Positions 42,601 to 50,621 of a stretch of 64,000 nucleotides of DNA are shown piece by piece (within the stretch, counting starts at the first letter, position 1; the number at the start of each line of letters is the position of its first letter). A program made the position numbers and the translations under genes. The notes below the pieces were generated by a model that saw nothing but the letters and a program-made list of their open reading frames with translations, searched no databases and was not told the DNA's origin. The stretch spans positions 1,054,001-1,118,000 of the forward strand of contig NZ_CP195191.1 in assembly GCF_051200875.1 (NCBI RefSeq). The letters run 5' to 3'. Source of the DNA: Pseudotabrizicola sp051200875. Lineage in GTDB: Bacteria > Pseudomonadota > Alphaproteobacteria > Rhodobacterales > Rhodobacteraceae.

Positions 42601-43506
42601 CGATGCTTTTGGCTTGATCGAACACAATCCACAGCGAAGATCATTACCAAACCATGAAATAACCAATGAAACCGCGTTGCAAGTTGGAAGCTCACGCTCT
42701 AACTGCAGGATTGACTGATTGAAATCTGGATTTTCAGATAAACTGTTTACGTTCAGAACTTCTGTATCGCCAAACAGGTTACGAGCAGAGACTTTCTTGG
42801 TAGCCAGCGCACATTCACCAGTCCCTGGAATAACAGCAACTGCTTTGATGATATCTTGATAGGTTGTTTTTTCCACCGTTTGTGAATTTTTTGCCCTACG
42901 CAATACTTCAAAGCTAAATTGAGGAACTCTATTTCCAAACTGTTCAAGAGAAAGGTTCTCCATTACCACATAGGCCGTGCCGCGGAACGCAGGTGCTCCA
43001 TTCAGGCCGTGCTTCAAAGTTATCAATGGATCCGGTAATTGCGCTTCAGTGCCGTGATAAACTCGCATATCCAGCGATTTTTCTGGGAACTCTTTGCCAT
43101 CGGCCCAAACTCTTCCAATCCCTAGAATTTCACCCTCACAGAGAGCAATGGCCAAGCTCACGGAGTATGAAAAATGGATGGCTCTTGGTTGCGGGACTCC
43201 TTTTCCGCTGCCACTTCTCCGTTTCGTCTCAAGAAAATCTGATGCCCAAATAACATGCCCCGGCAGCCGCATTCTGCCCCAGCTGCGAGCAATGCGCTCT
43301 CCCTCACCGGCACTCATAATGGAAAGACGATTCAACCTGCCAACTTCGACCGGTTCTGAACCCATGCCCAAAATCCGTTGATCGAGGGCACGACCAACTG
43401 TTGCCCCCACAGCCCTACCGATGACGGCGCCCGACAGCCCCGCAATTGCGCCGCCGAAACCAGCACCAAGGGCGGCACCTGCAGCCCCAAGAATAAGTGT
43501 AGCCAT
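39601..43506 (-). CDS. GTA gene 15: host-specificity/tail fibre-base protein
   Basis: Predicted 1301 aa, matching RcGTA g15 in size and place. The N-terminus is a Gly/Ala-rich hydrophobic stretch (LILGAAGAALGAGFGGAI), followed by RSWGRMRLPGHVIWASDF. The middle holds the TIM-barrel-like region (FVLHSAYLCQIAGGVESFC, IGIDNYMPISDWR), and the rest is the Phage-tail_3 type. It forms the tail tip that meets the recipient cell. Base composition is distinctly AT-richer than the other GTA genes: 41341-41400 holds 21 G/C of 60, against 33 of 60 at 51061-51120 in the portal gene. The frame is intact. Confidence 0.88.
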   Translation of the reverse strand: MATLILGAAGAALGAGFGGAIAGLSGAVIGRAVGATVGRALDQRILGMGSEPVEVGRLNRLSIMSAGEGERIARSWGRMRLPGHVIWASDFLETKRRSGSGKGVPQPRAIHFSYSVSLAIALCEGEILGIGRVWADGKEFPEKSLDMRVYHGTEAQLPDPLITLKHGLNGAPAFRGTAYVVMENLSLEQFGNRVPQFSFEVLRRAKNSQTVEKTTYQDIIKAVAVIPGTGECALATKKVSARNLFGDTEVLNVNSLSENPDFNQSILQLERELPTCNAVSLVISWFGNDLRCGLCSIKPKASLSLPPETITSQPIKLGGVDFLDCDRVAEIDGRPIYGGTPSDESIIQAIEHLNASGKDVMFYPFVLMEQIAGNTLSDPYSESLTQPALPWRGRLTLSIAPGRPESPDGTLLAEQEVQRFFGDAQVGDFSVNGRNVIYSGLDGWGYRRFVLHSAYLCQIAGGVESFCIGSEMRGLTTIMGENHSFPAVQALVSLAEDVRSILGPEVKISYAADWSEYFGIRRKSDVLFHLDQLWGSQNIDFIGIDNYMPISDWRSDPDHADLHWASIYNLNYLSANIEGGEGYEWYYDGQEARGLQLRSPISDEQYGEDWVFRFKDIKSWWSNPHHNRIDGVRQENPTEWLPGSKPIRFTEYGCAAVDSGTNEPNKFLDLRSSEAGLPVFSSGERDDYIQLQYFRAIDRYWGEDDNNPISTNNRGRMIDLAHCYAWAWDARPYPDFPRNEVLWEDGQNWSKGHWLNGRATLQPLDAVLEEICEAAGIDLVDTSQVHGGLWGYSDQDVGSARSSVQPLSLVYGFDVIEREGVLTFVSRGGPVGTTIRPEETVENSDDVPSIQETRLGEGEVTNHIRLGFVSASGKFEERMVEHNDFATLGENSAYSEFVGLLNDDLASAVVRRWLIEAELGRNSVTLNLPLSSLMIDAGSVISFKDSDYRVDRVELGESLLVDANRIDSTAYHLKEIATEISIWDGFQYPDSVRTVFMDIPSASTSTQIHSPFAVTIGRTWSQPVGVWQGLEDADYTLINTIDTPATGGVIETVFKAGQTGRLDAHSHLVVKLSSGILESCSMSSLLAGKNLAAVGDGSAGKWELFQFQHAELIDSGKYRLTGFIRNQLGTDGVEETSWPVGTIFVLIDDSIVRLNLADSFRNVEIDLRAGDINKGPINDESEFFRTAFSGNGLRPYSVCHFRSKFGEDGDIVMNWLRRTRLGGDDWSASDVPLSEEREAYRINIRSLNGELARSVEVTTGSFTYAAVDRSADGLSNKFDVEIAQISASYGAGTWRKFHVAL

Positions 43507-43509
43507 CGT

Positions 43510-43950
43510 TTAACTCTCTTTGGGAAACGCATAAACCGCAGCGATGCGGCGACGCCATGGGTCAGACAGCGGGCTTTCAACGACGCCGTGTCCCGAATAC
43601 GCATGAATGAATGTCGGGAGCGAGCCAAGACTAACCAGAATGCCGAGATGTTTGGCGATTGCTTTTTCTCGGATGCGAAAGAGCAGAACAGACCCGACGT
43701 ACTGGGGTTTGTTGCCAATCCTTATCAACCACCGATCGGCGGCCTGTCGAAGAACCTCATCCCCGGAACATTCACCCCAGTCCTGCGTGTAGCCAGGCAG
43801 CTGGCACGGCTCGCTCCCCAGCTGCGACCGCCAAATGCCGCGTATCAGTCCGAGGCAATCCGCTCCGACATCGCGAACGGAAGCCTGATGCTGATATGGA
43901 GTACCAATCCATGAACGCGCGATCTCTGCGACAATTGGGTTGTCGGTCAT
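43510..43950 (-). CDS. GTA gene 14: NlpC/P60-type peptidase
   Basis: Predicted 146 aa. The catalytic Cys lies in VRDVGADCLGLI (Cys32), and the His in AKHLGILVSL, with FIHAYSGHGVVES afterwards. Such tail peptidases cut peptidoglycan as the particle delivers DNA across the periplasm. It overlaps gene 13 by 4 bp and stops 3 bp before gene 15. Confidence 0.9.
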   Translation of the reverse strand: MTDNPIVAEIARSWIGTPYQHQASVRDVGADCLGLIRGIWRSQLGSEPCQLPGYTQDWGECSGDEVLRQAADRWLIRIGNKPQYVGSVLLFRIREKAIAKHLGILVSLGSLPTFIHAYSGHGVVESPLSDPWRRRIAAVYAFPKES

Positions 43951-44858
43951 GCGTTTCCCAAACCAATTTGCTGAGAAAGCTGTGATGCCCCAACAGGAGG
44001 CTTCTTTTTTTGCTCAGGCGGTCGACGTAGCCACTCGTCGCCTGGAATATCGGGAAAGCCCCGAAAGTTAATCGCATTCGCAAATTTTTCCTGGCATGTG
44101 GCTCTTCGTTTGTCACATCCAGCAACGATCACGAATTGATCACCGGCGCTTGGTTTAGTGAACAGCTTGTTCCAAAGGGTGATGCGTCGTAACCCATTTT
44201 CACCCGTCACATCGCTTCGGATGACACTGGCTAGGTCAGCATTCGCCCCACTTTTTCCGGTAAAGACCCCGTTATTGAACAGGTTGGCGTCATACTGACC
44301 ATCAATTGATAGGGTAAGCTCGTGTTCACTATGAACGTCCTCGACCACACCTACTGCCTGCATTCCCGCTGCAGAAAGATCAACCTTGCACCTCTTGTCT
44401 CCCAATTGGGCCGAACAGCTTCGTTGGTAAACCAACCCAGATGTAAGATTTAAGCGTTCAGTAAGTCCGCGCAGCTCGACCCGAAATGACCCGTTTTCAC
44501 GGCTGATCTCACCAAAATTTCCGCGAAACAGAATCTTTCGCTGATGGGGATTTCTCCAGTTCACAAGATAGACAGTCACCTCTGCCCCATCGAAGCGACC
44601 CGCAGAAATGTCCTGTTCACTGATAGAGTGATCGGAAAGCGCGCCCATCGCCTCACTATTATCAACCGACATCCCCGTCGTCTGTTGAAGGGCGCGTGCT
44701 GTCAGTCCGGTTCTTGCTGAATAGACCAAACCATCAATCGCCAAGTCCATGTCATGGTCAGTGAAGCCGAACTTCACGCCGTCTCTTCGAATAACGCGCC
44801 AAGCCCTGCACACACTCGTATCGCCAGTTTTCAGATGATCAATAAGGTCGTTGTCCAT
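43947..44858 (-). CDS. GTA gene 13: DUF2163 baseplate/hub protein
   Basis: Predicted 303 aa from the ATG at 44858 (a GTG one codon earlier would give a GTGA overlap). Features are FGFTDHDMDLAIDGLVYSA, YQRSCSAQLGDKRCKVDL, and a C-terminal CDKRRATCQEKFANAINF with Cys pairs, then RGFPDIPGDEWLRRP. The family belongs to the GTA and lambda-like tail hub and links the tail tip to the distal plate. Confidence 0.9.
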   Translation of the reverse strand: MDNDLIDHLKTGDTSVCRAWRVIRRDGVKFGFTDHDMDLAIDGLVYSARTGLTARALQQTTGMSVDNSEAMGALSDHSISEQDISAGRFDGAEVTVYLVNWRNPHQRKILFRGNFGEISRENGSFRVELRGLTERLNLTSGLVYQRSCSAQLGDKRCKVDLSAAGMQAVGVVEDVHSEHELTLSIDGQYDANLFNNGVFTGKSGANADLASVIRSDVTGENGLRRITLWNKLFTKPSAGDQFVIVAGCDKRRATCQEKFANAINFRGFPDIPGDEWLRRPPEQKKKPPVGASQLSQQIGLGNA

Positions 44859-45490
44859 CACACGCGAACCTCAACGACTGGAACCATGGGAACCTCGCCG
44901 GCCTGAAACGAGGAAAGCGAGATCATGATCTGATCCGTGTCAAATCGCACAGGTACATCGAACTCGTACCCTGCGTGGACTAACACGCCAATGTCAGGCG
45001 GTACGGCAAATGTCAGCACACCTGTCGACGCGTCAACCGTGAACTCGCTGCCTTCTACCTTGGGATCCCGAGCGACCGCCGCTACCACTGTTCCTGCAAC
45101 TGGCTTGTCGATCTGGCGAACGTAACTCTGCTCCCCGGAACGGTAAGTTTTGGTCAGTCTAAACTCAGTTCGAACTCCATCGCCGGTTCCGATCATTTGG
45201 TCAGTGGGAGACACTGGTTTTGAATGGGGGGCAGATCTGTAATCAGACCAGTCTTTCCAACGAAAGCTGTGCATGCGCCCGTTGCGCGCCTCGAAGAATG
45301 CAATCAGCGTTTCGACGTCGTCCAATGTTCGAAGTCCGACACCGGCCTCATACCGACGCCTGGAATGCGCCCAAGGTGTATTTCGTTCCTCGAAGCCATT
45401 GGAAAGTCTAATAACTTCCGTACGGCGTTCGGGTCCGCCGATTGACCCAAAACTCAGGCCCTCGGGGAATCTGATCTCGTGGAATGCCAT
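44858..45490 (-). CDS. GTA gene 12: DUF2460 distal tail protein
   Basis: Predicted 210 aa. Family patterns are FHEIRFPEGLSFGSIGGPER, WAHSRRRYEAGVGLRTLDD, FEARNGRMHSFRWKDWSDY and TRKT-like KTYRSGEQSYVR. It is the distal tail protein that joins the tail tube to the hub. It stands between the tape measure and DUF2163 genes, as in RcGTA. Confidence 0.9.
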   Translation of the reverse strand: MAFHEIRFPEGLSFGSIGGPERRTEVIRLSNGFEERNTPWAHSRRRYEAGVGLRTLDDVETLIAFFEARNGRMHSFRWKDWSDYRSAPHSKPVSPTDQMIGTGDGVRTEFRLTKTYRSGEQSYVRQIDKPVAGTVVAAVARDPKVEGSEFTVDASTGVLTFAVPPDIGVLVHAGYEFDVPVRFDTDQIMISLSSFQAGEVPMVPVVEVRV

Positions 45491-45499
45491 TTTGTAACC

Positions 45500-46153
45500 T
45501 TATCGATTTCGCTGACCACGGGCTAAGGCTCGCGAGACTTGGGCCGCTATCTGTGATTGGCTGCGTTGGAAGCCTTGAATATCAGGCGTTTGAACGTTCA
45601 TGACGACAGTGATTGGCCGCCCGCCACCGTGTGATTGAATGCCAAGCCGCCCATCCGCCCCCCTCGTCAATGGCATGATCGCTTCAGGTCCAGCTTCCCC
45701 CATCAGGCCCCTGCCCGTTCGCATTGGAAACTGAGTAGGGGAAGAGACAACGCCGCCTTTTGCAAATGGCATAACGCGCCCACTCGAAAATACGCCACCA
45801 TCGGCAAAGGGCATCAAGCTGTTCGCAAAAGCGCCAATCCCTGTGGCGATCGTACTTCCCATCGCATGTTGAATTGGGCGCATCGCTAGGTTGTAAACAC
45901 TGTCGACCATAGATTTCGCAACGGTCGAAAGGGCATCTGAAAGCTTCATGCCATCAAAGATCAGGCCGTCGAACGCACGCCGCAGGCCCCCACTTATTCC
46001 GTTTGTCAGTGAATTGACCTCTTTTCCAGTGAAGGCCATGGCGACCTGCATCCGCGCCAGCTCACCCTCAAAGGCACCAATCATCGCTGTTGTGGTGCCA
46101 AGCGTAGCTTCCAACGCGTCAACTTGTTCCTGTAGATCATCGACTTGGGTCAT
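45500..46153 (-). CDS. GTA gene 11: tail tape measure protein
   Basis: Predicted 217 aa from MTQVDDLQEQVDALEATLG. The short length fits the short GTA tail. It has an N-terminal coiled coil, a hydrophobic middle (IQHAMGSTIATGIGAFANSL), and the C-terminal block GLMGEAGPEAIMPLTRGADG, which is a common motif of phage tail tape measure proteins. The open frame runs upstream to 46216 but that overlaps gene 10.1. Confidence 0.88.
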   Translation of the reverse strand: MTQVDDLQEQVDALEATLGTTTAMIGAFEGELARMQVAMAFTGKEVNSLTNGISGGLRRAFDGLIFDGMKLSDALSTVAKSMVDSVYNLAMRPIQHAMGSTIATGIGAFANSLMPFADGGVFSSGRVMPFAKGGVVSSPTQFPMRTGRGLMGEAGPEAIMPLTRGADGRLGIQSHGGGRPITVVMNVQTPDIQGFQRSQSQIAAQVSRALARGQRNR

Positions 46154-46154
46154 T

Positions 46155-46355
46155 TCACTTCGCCCTATCTCTTGTTTTGTCCGGAAATGCAGCGGAAAGC
46201 TCTTCCAAACGCGCACGCGTCAGGGGCGGACCGTCTGCTTCCGCTCCCCGCATGATCCTCAGTTCGAGTGGTGTGAGTTTCCAGAATTCCTCTGGTCTCA
46301 ATTGAAGCTCGAAAAGTGCTACCCGCAAAAGTGCAGGCCAATCAAAACCGTTCAT
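46155..46355 (-). CDS. GTA gene 10.1: phage tail assembly chaperone
   Basis: Predicted 66 aa. The sequence FDWPALLRVALFELQLRPEEF, then WKLTPLELRIMRGAE is typical of the rcc01693/DUF2376 family. It is translated with an ATGA overlap to gene 10 and ends 1 bp before gene 11. It is thought to help tail assembly around the tape measure. Confidence 0.88.
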   Translation of the reverse strand: MNGFDWPALLRVALFELQLRPEEFWKLTPLELRIMRGAEADGPPLTRARLEELSAAFPDKTRDRAK

Positions 46356-46675
46356 GTTTCGTCTGGAAACGTGAACGCCCGGGCCAGCAGTTCAGCCGCT
46401 AGCCGGGCGGCCTCAATCGGGCCGCCCTTAATTTCCATTCGGCAAAAAGCCTCGGCGTTTCCCTGCCAACCGCCTCCCCGTAGACCGGCGACCAGCAGAA
46501 CAATAACGTCCCTAGCCGAGAATTTTCCGCATTCGAATCTTTGGGCAAGGTCCACCAGCGAACCTACTTGCAGTGCAGTCTCAAGCTCTGCCAATGCTCC
46601 CAAGGTCAATTTCGCCCGATGTGGTTCTCCATTTAGAACCACTTCCACTTCGCCGGCCCATGGATTCACCATCAA
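46352..46675 (-). CDS. GTA gene 10: GTA family tail protein (gp10)
   Basis: Predicted 107 aa. Family patterns are MVNPWAGEVEVVLNGEPHRAKLTLGAL split over the first 27 residues, followed by ELETALQ and VLLVAGLRGGG. It is a tail assembly protein conserved in GTA clusters. It overlaps genes 9 and 10.1 by 4 bp each. Confidence 0.88.
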   Translation of the reverse strand: MMVNPWAGEVEVVLNGEPHRAKLTLGALAELETALQVGSLVDLAQRFECGKFSARDVIVLLVAGLRGGGWQGNAEAFCRMEIKGGPIEAARLAAELLARAFTFPDET

Positions 46676-47085
46676 AGAGCCGTAAAGGTTAGAGCACCGG
46701 CAGATGCCAAGGAAATTTCGTAAGTCGCCTCGCCATTATAGCTTCCAGCGTACTCGATCGAGCCAATCTGAAAAGCACCCTCAACGACACCAAAATCTGG
46801 AATGATGACCTGCCAGTCAGGAATCTCACCTTCAAAGAAGATCTGCCGAACGCGTTCGTCCGTTCCGGCATCGCGAAATACACCAGATCCACTGATCGCT
46901 GCCGACTTCACACCCGCGCCGCCCAACAATTCGCGCCATCCCCCGGCACTCTCAAGGCTCGTTATGTCTACCGTTTCGGCATTGAAACTGATCCGCGTGG
47001 CCCGCAGACCTGCAACCGTTTCAAATTGCCCGTCTGTGGAAAGATCCACCTTCAACAACAAATCCTTGCCGCTCTGAACCGCCAT
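46672..47085 (-). CDS. GTA gene 9: major tail tube protein
   Basis: Predicted 137 aa with GGAGAAAG before the ATG. The sequence MAVQSGKDLLLKVDL, TVAGLRATRISFNAE and TVDITSLESAGGWRELL matches the phage tail tube family (TP901-1-like). It builds the tail tube between the head-tail genes and tail completion genes. Confidence 0.9.
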   Translation of the reverse strand: MAVQSGKDLLLKVDLSTDGQFETVAGLRATRISFNAETVDITSLESAGGWRELLGGAGVKSAAISGSGVFRDAGTDERVRQIFFEGEIPDWQVIIPDFGVVEGAFQIGSIEYAGSYNGEATYEISLASAGALTFTAL

Positions 47086-47117
47086 TTATCTTTCTCCAGC
47101 GTTAGATATTTCTACGA

Positions 47118-47516
47118 TCAGACTTCAACTCGCGCTCGGAACTGCAAATCGATCCGCCGAAGGTCGCCGTCATCCAGTCGTTTTGCTGCGGCCTTCATGA
47201 AATTGATCGAGACAATCCTGCCGACACTCAATGTGATCGCGGTATCGACGAGAGCGAGCGATACTCGCGCGGCGATGGTTTTCGCCGCGAGAAAGCCCGC
47301 AGCATCCGAAATCACACTCACCACAAGTCGATGTTCGGCACCGCGACCCGACTTGTCCGAAGCATCGACGACATCTTCGGGGCCAATAAGTATGAAAGTA
47401 CCCGTCGCCCCAGCCAGCGGCATGGCGTCAAATACGTTCGTTCCCGACAGTTCCGGATCGGTTGCCAAAGTTTCATAAATCGCTGCCTGTAACGCAGCCG
47501 CCACTTCATAACTCAA
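47118..47516 (-). CDS. GTA gene 8: DUF3168 tail terminator protein
   Basis: Predicted 132 aa from a TTG start that overlaps the gene 7 stop (TTGA), with GGGGGGAGG a few bases before it. A longer ATG reading from 47543 would place this ribosome binding site inside the coding region. The N-terminus SYEVAAALQAAIYETLA is typical of the family, and EHRLVVSVISDAAGF follows the core strands. It closes the tail end next to the head. Confidence 0.85.
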   Translation of the reverse strand: MSYEVAAALQAAIYETLATDPELSGTNVFDAMPLAGATGTFILIGPEDVVDASDKSGRGAEHRLVVSVISDAAGFLAAKTIAARVSLALVDTAITLSVGRIVSINFMKAAAKRLDDGDLRRIDLQFRARVEV

Positions 47517-47851
47517 TTGGACACCTCCCCCCGGACAAAGCATGAAAGGTATGCACCGCCCGGATCGCGCTCGGTCACTGCCAGAATCTCATAAGTTCTG
47601 ATTTCATCGCGAAACCGCTGGCCAGATATCGGCCTTTGTAACGACCCGATCTCGCTTCCCCTGACAACGATCTGATAAGATATCGAGGACGGAGCAAATT
47701 CATCGCTTGGTCCAACGTTTCGAGTGCCAGGCATTACTTTGGCCCAGAGAGTCGTGACCGGCAGCCAAACCTGTAGGAAACCTCCGGTCCCGTCAGGTGT
47801 CTCCTCTGCCTTCTCCAAGACCAAGAGGTGGCTAAGCTGCTCTGTTTTCAT
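47513..47851 (-). CDS. GTA gene 7: head-tail adaptor
   Basis: Predicted 112 aa from MKTEQLSHLLVLEKAEETPDG, a start that overlaps the gene 6 stop by 4 bp (ATGA). The pattern VWLPVTTLWAKVMPGTRNVG and FRDEIRTYEILAVTERDPG fits head-tail joining proteins. The open frame to 47887 would run into gene 6. Confidence 0.88.
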   Translation of the reverse strand: MKTEQLSHLLVLEKAEETPDGTGGFLQVWLPVTTLWAKVMPGTRNVGPSDEFAPSSISYQIVVRGSEIGSLQRPISGQRFRDEIRTYEILAVTERDPGGAYLSCFVRGEVSN

Positions 47852-48447
47852 GCGCTGCCTCCCCCCAGCACGCGCACGGTCCGCCAACGCTCGATCAACG
47901 CCCGGACGGGAAGAGGCAAGGTATTTCCTTGATCGCCACCGGAATGACGCTGTTCGTAGTATTCCGCCGACAAAAGAACGACAGCCTGAGCGAGATCAGG
48001 CGGGACATCTGACCAAGCAGCGCCAAAGCCTGCGTCGAAATGGATTTCCGCGCATCCTCCTTCCGGGATGGTTGGCAGTCCTCCTAGCCCTTCAATGCGT
48101 GGTCGCGACATGTCAGGCACAAAACGCCATTTCAGCGGGTCAATTGGCCCCCCCCCGCCAAATCCATCAAGGGTAACAACCGAATTGACCGCCACAACAG
48201 GCGCAATCGGCAGAGATTGCGCTACAGTTCTAGATCGCCACCGGTCCACCCGAAAAATAAAGCTGCGTGTCAGCAGCGCTTTTCCGGTCCGACCTTCGAT
48301 TGCGGCCAATGCTGCGCGAAGGTAGCCGGCTAGCAAGCCGTCCTGCATCCCGTCAGACGAAAAACCAGTTCCAAGGCGAAGGTGATCCTTCACAGCCTGC
48401 ACCGGCAGCAACGCATCCGGCACTTTCGCCACTTCCGTCAACATCAT
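47848..48447 (-). CDS. GTA gene 6: head-tail connector (phiE125 gp8-like)
   Basis: Predicted 199 aa. It begins MMLTEVAKVPDALLPVQAVKDHLRL, quoted here in two parts: MMLTEVAKVPDALLP and VQAVKDHLRL. The core has AALAAIEGRTGKALLTRSF and the C-terminus LSAEYYEQRHSGG. It belongs to the connector family that sits under the portal. It stops 4 bp into gene 7. Confidence 0.88.
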   Translation of the reverse strand: MMLTEVAKVPDALLPVQAVKDHLRLGTGFSSDGMQDGLLAGYLRAALAAIEGRTGKALLTRSFIFRVDRWRSRTVAQSLPIAPVVAVNSVVTLDGFGGGGPIDPLKWRFVPDMSRPRIEGLGGLPTIPEGGCAEIHFDAGFGAAWSDVPPDLAQAVVLLSAEYYEQRHSGGDQGNTLPLPVRALIERWRTVRVLGGGSA

Positions 48448-48597
48448 CTTCGCAATCTCCGCTCACCCCGTCCAGAAAGGTGGGTTCGGACGCGCGCTCC
48501 ATGCCGCTCGGACGGAGGGGGAGCAGCTAGTCGGCACAGTTGAGTGCGCGCGCCCGATGGCGAACCAGGCGTTTTAAGCCCGAACTTTGCTTACAAG
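48448..48597. other. 150-bp gap between GTA genes 5 and 6
   Basis: This is the longest non-coding gap inside the GTA operon. I see no ORF, no clear hairpin with a U-run and no repeat in it. Confidence 0.5.
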
Positions 48598-49794
48598 TTA
48601 GTTGATTGCGAACTTGAGCAGTTTGATCGCCCCAAAATCCGAAACATCCCCGCCAACACGCTTACTCGCATAGAACAGGACGTGTGGCTTCGCACTGAAC
48701 GGGTCGCGCAAAACGCGCATGTCAGGCCGTTCTGCAATCGTGTATCCGGCGGCAAAATCACCGAATGCGACTGCATAGGCATTTGCGGCAATGTCCGGCA
48801 TGTCTTCTGCGATCAGAACCGGATAACCCATCAAACGCGCCGGTTCACCCGCCGCCAATCCGTCCGACCACAAGAAGCGCCCGTCTGCGTCTTTCATTTT
48901 CCGCACGGCGCCCGCGGTTTTTGAGTTCATTACAAAACTTGCATTCGCACGATAAGTCGCGTCCAGAGCATAGACCAGATCAACGATCGCGTCCGCTGGG
49001 TTGGCGGCATTAAAGTCGCCCACCTCGCCAGTCGGAATGAAGCCAAGGTTGCCCCAAGTCCAAGCATCATCGGAGACTTTCGCGTGGGTCAAAAAGCCTG
49101 TCGGCTTGTCAATGCCGTCGCCCGCCACAAAGGCAGCGGCTTCGGCCCGGGCAAACTTGTCAGAAATTCGGCTTGCGAGCCATCCTTCGATATCAAAAGC
49201 AGAGTCGTCCAAAAGTCGCTGGCTTGCCTTTGGCATCGCCGACAATTCGTGCAGTGGGATCGAAATCCGCTCAATGGCAGGCGTCGCAGTTTCCGAGACC
49301 GACCCAGATTCCGTGGCCCATCCTGATCCGACATCTGAATGATCAATGATAACGTCGAATGATGTCGCCTCAACCTGGACCACATTTGCGATGGCTCGGA
49401 CAGAGGAGGTTGACTTCAAAGACGAACGGATCATCTCCGCCGTCTGGGGGTCAACCAAATATCCGCCTTCGGCCGCCACGCTCGAGTTCAGTGCCTTGCC
49501 TTCAAGCACCAACCCACGCAGACCGTCGTCGTCGCCAGAACGCAGATAGGCATCAAAAGCTTTCTTGTGTGGGGCTTCCAATTCGGCGGACACCGACAAT
49601 GCGGGGCGGCCATAGGTCATCGTCTTTTGGTTCAGCATGTTAAGTCGCTCTTCCTGATATTGCAGCGATTGCTTCACTTCGATCTGAAAGCCTTTGATTT
49701 CTTTCAGAAATTCCACCATCTCAGTCGCCACCTCGGCAGCCGGATGCACTGGCTCAGGGCAATGTTCCCTGGCCCGAGACTGTCTCTCGGTCAT
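48598..49794 (-). CDS. GTA gene 5: major capsid protein (HK97 fold)
   Basis: Predicted 398 aa, with GAGGAG 6 bases before the ATG. The N-terminal ~100 residues are a helical scaffold-like region (EFLKEIKGFQIEVKQSLQYQ). The mature HK97-fold part begins near LVLEGKALNSSVAAEGGYLV and includes SVRAIANVVQVEATSFDV, HELSAMPKASQRLLDDS, and the C-terminal PVLIAEDMPDIAANAYAVAF. The N-terminal region is expected to be removed by the gene 4 protease. Confidence 0.93.
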   Translation of the reverse strand: MTERQSRAREHCPEPVHPAAEVATEMVEFLKEIKGFQIEVKQSLQYQEERLNMLNQKTMTYGRPALSVSAELEAPHKKAFDAYLRSGDDDGLRGLVLEGKALNSSVAAEGGYLVDPQTAEMIRSSLKSTSSVRAIANVVQVEATSFDVIIDHSDVGSGWATESGSVSETATPAIERISIPLHELSAMPKASQRLLDDSAFDIEGWLASRISDKFARAEAAAFVAGDGIDKPTGFLTHAKVSDDAWTWGNLGFIPTGEVGDFNAANPADAIVDLVYALDATYRANASFVMNSKTAGAVRKMKDADGRFLWSDGLAAGEPARLMGYPVLIAEDMPDIAANAYAVAFGDFAAGYTIAERPDMRVLRDPFSAKPHVLFYASKRVGGDVSDFGAIKLLKFAIN

Positions 49795-49826
49795 TGTTAC
49801 TCCTCGGATTTCTCGGAATGGCCGCC

Positions 49827-50372
49827 TTACAGCGCGGCAAGACCCTGGCGGGCTTTGGCTATGTGCGCCGCCAACTCACGCCAGATGGCATCATCGGCCT
49901 TTGCCGCCACCCGCGCTTCACGAAGCATTGGGAAGGTCACAAGTGACACTTCCCAAAGCTCCAGTTCCGACAACAGACGATTGCCCTTGCCGTCACGTTC
50001 CGCTTTTACGGTGCGATAGCCGATCGACAGCCCGTCAATCGCACCTGCGGCAAGCAGTGCTGCCGCTTCCCGCCCCTTTTCAACCTCGTTCAGAATGCGG
50101 CCTTTGACCCATAGGCCAGACGCATCCTCGCGGACTTCTTCCCAAACGCCAATTGGTTGGGCTGGATCATGCTGCCAAAGCATCTTGATCTTTTCGCCCC
50201 GCAAAGAAAGCCGCTTCAGACTTGCTGCATAGGCACCCGGTCGCACTTCATCGCCACCTTGGTCTTTCACACCAAACAGACTTGCATAGCCTTCGATACA
50301 ATACCCGTCGATGACCGTCAGTTCTGCGTTCAGCCTGTGAAATTTGCGTTCAGGTGCACCATAGTCAGTCAT
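49827..50372 (-). CDS. GTA gene 4: HK97-family prohead protease
   Basis: Predicted 181 aa. The family pattern is IEGYASLFGVKDQGGDEVRP, MLWQHDPAQPIGVWEE (catalytic His), and GAIDGLSIGYRTVKAE (catalytic Ser). It cleaves the capsid precursor during head maturation. It precedes gene 5 and follows gene 3.5, as in RcGTA. Confidence 0.92.
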   Translation of the reverse strand: MTDYGAPERKFHRLNAELTVIDGYCIEGYASLFGVKDQGGDEVRPGAYAASLKRLSLRGEKIKMLWQHDPAQPIGVWEEVREDASGLWVKGRILNEVEKGREAAALLAAGAIDGLSIGYRTVKAERDGKGNRLLSELELWEVSLVTFPMLREARVAAKADDAIWRELAAHIAKARQGLAAL

Positions 50373-50375
50373 GAT

Positions 50376-50621
50376 TTACCTCATAGCCGCTTGAATAATG
50401 GCCTGTGCCCCTTGAGCCAAAAGGAAGGCCGCCACGCCGTACACACCCAGCCAGATCCGCTTTTCAAGCCGCTCCAACGCGGCATCAATTTGGCCAAGCC
50501 GAAACTCAAGCGCCGTCCAGCGCTCTTCTGCAACGCGTTCATTCGCTTCTATTCGCGCCTGTGCCGCATCGAAACTGTCGTAGAGAAAGCGAGACCCACC
50601 GGGCGGGCGTCGCGAGGTCAT
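50376..50621 (-). CDS. GTA gene 3.5: small membrane-segment protein
   Basis: Predicted 81 aa from MTSRRPPGGSRFLYDSF, with the ATG overlapping the portal stop (ATGA). It has a coiled-coil region (ALEFRLGQIDAALERLEKRI) and one C-terminal hydrophobic helix (YGVAAFLLAQGAQAIIQAA). It matches g3.5 in place and size. Its role is not established. Confidence 0.78.
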   Translation of the reverse strand: MTSRRPPGGSRFLYDSFDAAQARIEANERVAEERWTALEFRLGQIDAALERLEKRIWLGVYGVAAFLLAQGAQAIIQAAMR

